DNA from: Weissella sagaensis
GTDB lineage: Bacteria > Bacillota > Bacilli > Lactobacillales > Lactobacillaceae
Direction: 5' to 3'
Assembly: GCF_005405285.1 (NCBI RefSeq)
Contig: NZ_BJDT01000001.1
Coordinates: 344,726 to 408,725 of the forward strand
DNA length: 64,000 nt
Of the stretch, positions 62,601 to 64,000 are shown one piece after another. The notes beneath the pieces were generated by a model. It was not told where the DNA came from. It did no database searches and saw only the letters and a list, made by a program, of their open reading frames with translations. Position 1 is the stretch's first letter. Every line of letters begins with the position of its first letter. The translations under genes and the position numbers were made by a program.

Positions 62601-64000
62601 ATGGTCAATGATTGGATAAAGATTCATGGTGCCCGCGCGCATAATTTGAAAAATGTAGATGTTGCAATTCCTAGAGATAAATTTGTTGTCATGACAGGCT
62701 TATCTGGGTCAGGAAAAAGTTCATTGGCATTTGATACGTTATATGCTGAAGGACAACGACGATATGTCGAAAGCTTGTCATCGTATGCCCGTCAGTTTTT
62801 AGGACAAATGGATAAGCCAGATGTTGATGCTATTGATGGTTTGAGTCCAGCGATTTCAATTGATCAAAAAACAACATCTAAAAATCCCCGTTCGACAGTG
62901 GGAACCGTTACAGAAATTAATGATTACTATCGGTTGTTGTTTGCTAGAGTAGGTAAGCCAGATGCAACAACTGATGGTATTATTGTAAAAAAATCAATTG
63001 ATCAAATGTTAAATGATTTGTCAGAGCAACTAAATGAAGGAAGCCGAATGCAGATTTTGGCTCCCATTATTCGGCATAAAAGAGGATCACATGCAACAGC
63101 CTTTGAACGGATTCAAAAAGAAGGGTTTGTTCGTTTCTTAGTGGATGGGGAGATGCATGAGGTGACTGATGAAATTGAATTAAATAAAAATAAATATCAT
63201 GATATCGCGATTGTGGTCGACCGGATTATTTTACGTGACAATTCACGCGCACGTCTGTTTGAATCTTTTGAATCAGCAATGCGGTTAGCTGATGGTCTAG
63301 TAACAGTTGATGTTATTGGTGGCGAACAATTAACCTATTCTGATCATTATACAGGCGCCTTGAAAAAGTTTGCAGTCGGGAAATTAGAACCACAATTATT
63401 TTCTTTTAATGCACCACTTGGCGCTTGTCCAGTTTGTGGGGGCTTGGGTATAACATTAGAGGTTGATATTGATTTGGTGATACCTGATCAAAGTAAAACT
63501 TTAGCAGAGGGTGCTTTGGCAGCATGGAATCCTATTTCATCATCTTATTATCCCGAGATGTTACGTCAATTTGCAGAATCAGTTAATATCCCGATGGATG
63601 TGCCTTTTGAAGACTTAACGGACGAACAGCGTCAGTTGGTATTGTATGGCGATGAAGAAAATACTTTCCATTTTCATTACGAAAATGATTTTGGTGGTGT
63701 ACGTGATGTGGATGTTAATTTTGAAGGGGTTATGAATAACATTAATCGTCGTTATCGTGAATCAAATTCAGACTTTACGCGTGAGCAAATGCGTAGCTAT
63801 ATGAACGAATTAACGTGTAATGCCTGTCATGGTTATCGTTTGAATGAAGGTGCACTTTCGGTTAAAGTTGGTCAGTTAAATATTGGTGAAATTTCAGAAC
63901 AATCAGTTGCTAAAGAATTAGCGTATTTTGAACACTTAACCTTTGGACAACAAGATCAAGAAGTAGCAGCACCCATTGTTAAAGAGATTAAAGATCGTTT
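62601..64000 (+). CDS. uvrA: Excinuclease ABC subunit A, N-terminal part
   Basis: Starts at ATG 62601 behind AAAGGAG and runs off the right edge (466 codons seen). IKIHGARAHNLKNV, Walker A GLSGSGKSSLAFDT, YVESLSSYARQFLGQM, GLSPAISIDQKT and the CPVCGGLG and CNACHGYRL cysteine pairs are UvrA signatures. DNA damage recognition in nucleotide excision repair. The second ATPase half lies outside. Confidence 0.97.
   Translation, partial: MVNDWIKIHGARAHNLKNVDVAIPRDKFVVMTGLSGSGKSSLAFDTLYAEGQRRYVESLSSYARQFLGQMDKPDVDAIDGLSPAISIDQKTTSKNPRSTVGTVTEINDYYRLLFARVGKPDATTDGIIVKKSIDQMLNDLSEQLNEGSRMQILAPIIRHKRGSHATAFERIQKEGFVRFLVDGEMHEVTDEIELNKNKYHDIAIVVDRIILRDNSRARLFESFESAMRLADGLVTVDVIGGEQLTYSDHYTGALKKFAVGKLEPQLFSFNAPLGACPVCGGLGITLEVDIDLVIPDQSKTLAEGALAAWNPISSSYYPEMLRQFAESVNIPMDVPFEDLTDEQRQLVLYGDEENTFHFHYENDFGGVRDVDVNFEGVMNNINRRYRESNSDFTREQMRSYMNELTCNACHGYRLNEGALSVKVGQLNIGEISEQSVAKELAYFEHLTFGQQDQEVAAPIVKEIKDR

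Overview
The window looks like chromosomal DNA of a low-GC Gram-positive lactic acid bacterium. The best fit is the Weissella/Leuconostoc branch of the Lactobacillaceae, judged from family membership and gene order rather than from a database search. The signs are the order sigma factor - rpmG - secE - nusG - rplK - rplA - rplJ - rplL, Lactobacillales-type leader RNAs, an EcfA1A2T-truA-rplM-rpsI cluster, an oxidase-type glycerol-3-phosphate enzyme (GlpO), and a ComX-like sigma factor next to a ComK-like protein. No rRNA, tRNA or CRISPR array was seen.

Layout. 1-7300 is core: the end of pyrD, then pyrF, pyrE, mrnC, rlmB, a SigH/ComX-like sigma factor, rpmG, secE, nusG and the L11-L1 and L10-L12 operons. 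The L11-L1 operon carries two separate L1-binding-like hairpins and the L10 operon an L10 leader. 7300-13300 holds an integrase relic behind the rplL terminator, a class A beta-lactamase-like serine hydrolase, a Mn/Zn ABC transporter whose ATPase is frameshifted, and a type II NADH dehydrogenase with a membrane C-terminal domain. 13300-18600 holds a dispersed intergenic repeat, an RNA methyltransferase, the ECF transporter module, truA, and rplM-rpsI behind an L13 leader. 18600-29500 is more accessory: an XRE-HTH/GIY-YIG/DUF2075 protein next to an HNH nuclease gene broken by an in-frame stop, a T-box (probable Met specifier) in front of an M20 peptidase, an OppA-like protein and an M42 aminopeptidase, and a secreted protein paired with a small membrane protein.

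29500-44800 is carbohydrate metabolism: a complete D-galactonate operon (dgoD, dgoK, dgoA, GntP permease, GntR regulator), a glycerol operon (glpK, glpO, a divergent triosephosphate isomerase, glpF), and a three-gene locus with a large probable glycoside-active enzyme, an AraC regulator and a GPH sugar transporter. 44900-50700 holds a nucleoside deoxyribosyltransferase, an orphan PstS, an OsmC protein, the sigma-like/ComK-like pair, ogt, an aldo/keto reductase and a PASTA protein. 50800-56400 is a galactitol-family PTS with a PRD regulator whose EIIA domain is a separate frame, plus xylulokinase. 56400-64000 holds a cupin, a GH13 glucosidase, a UDG-family protein, a second copy of the intergenic repeat, an aldo/keto reductase, a stand-alone HerA-like ATPase and the start of uvrA.

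Common themes. Five CcpA (cre)-like sites sit in front of carbohydrate operons (dgo, glp, the 40 kb locus, the PTS and the GH13 gene). Autoregulatory r-protein leaders control the translation genes. Several genes (mrnC, the serine hydrolase, the HTH-GIY-YIG gene) have a -10 box 6-7 nt before the start codon and no Shine-Dalgarno, which suggests leaderless mRNAs. The least described parts are the HTH/GIY-YIG/DUF2075 + HNH module, the secreted/membrane protein pair, the DUF5695-like enzyme locus, the competence regulator pair and the dispersed repeat.
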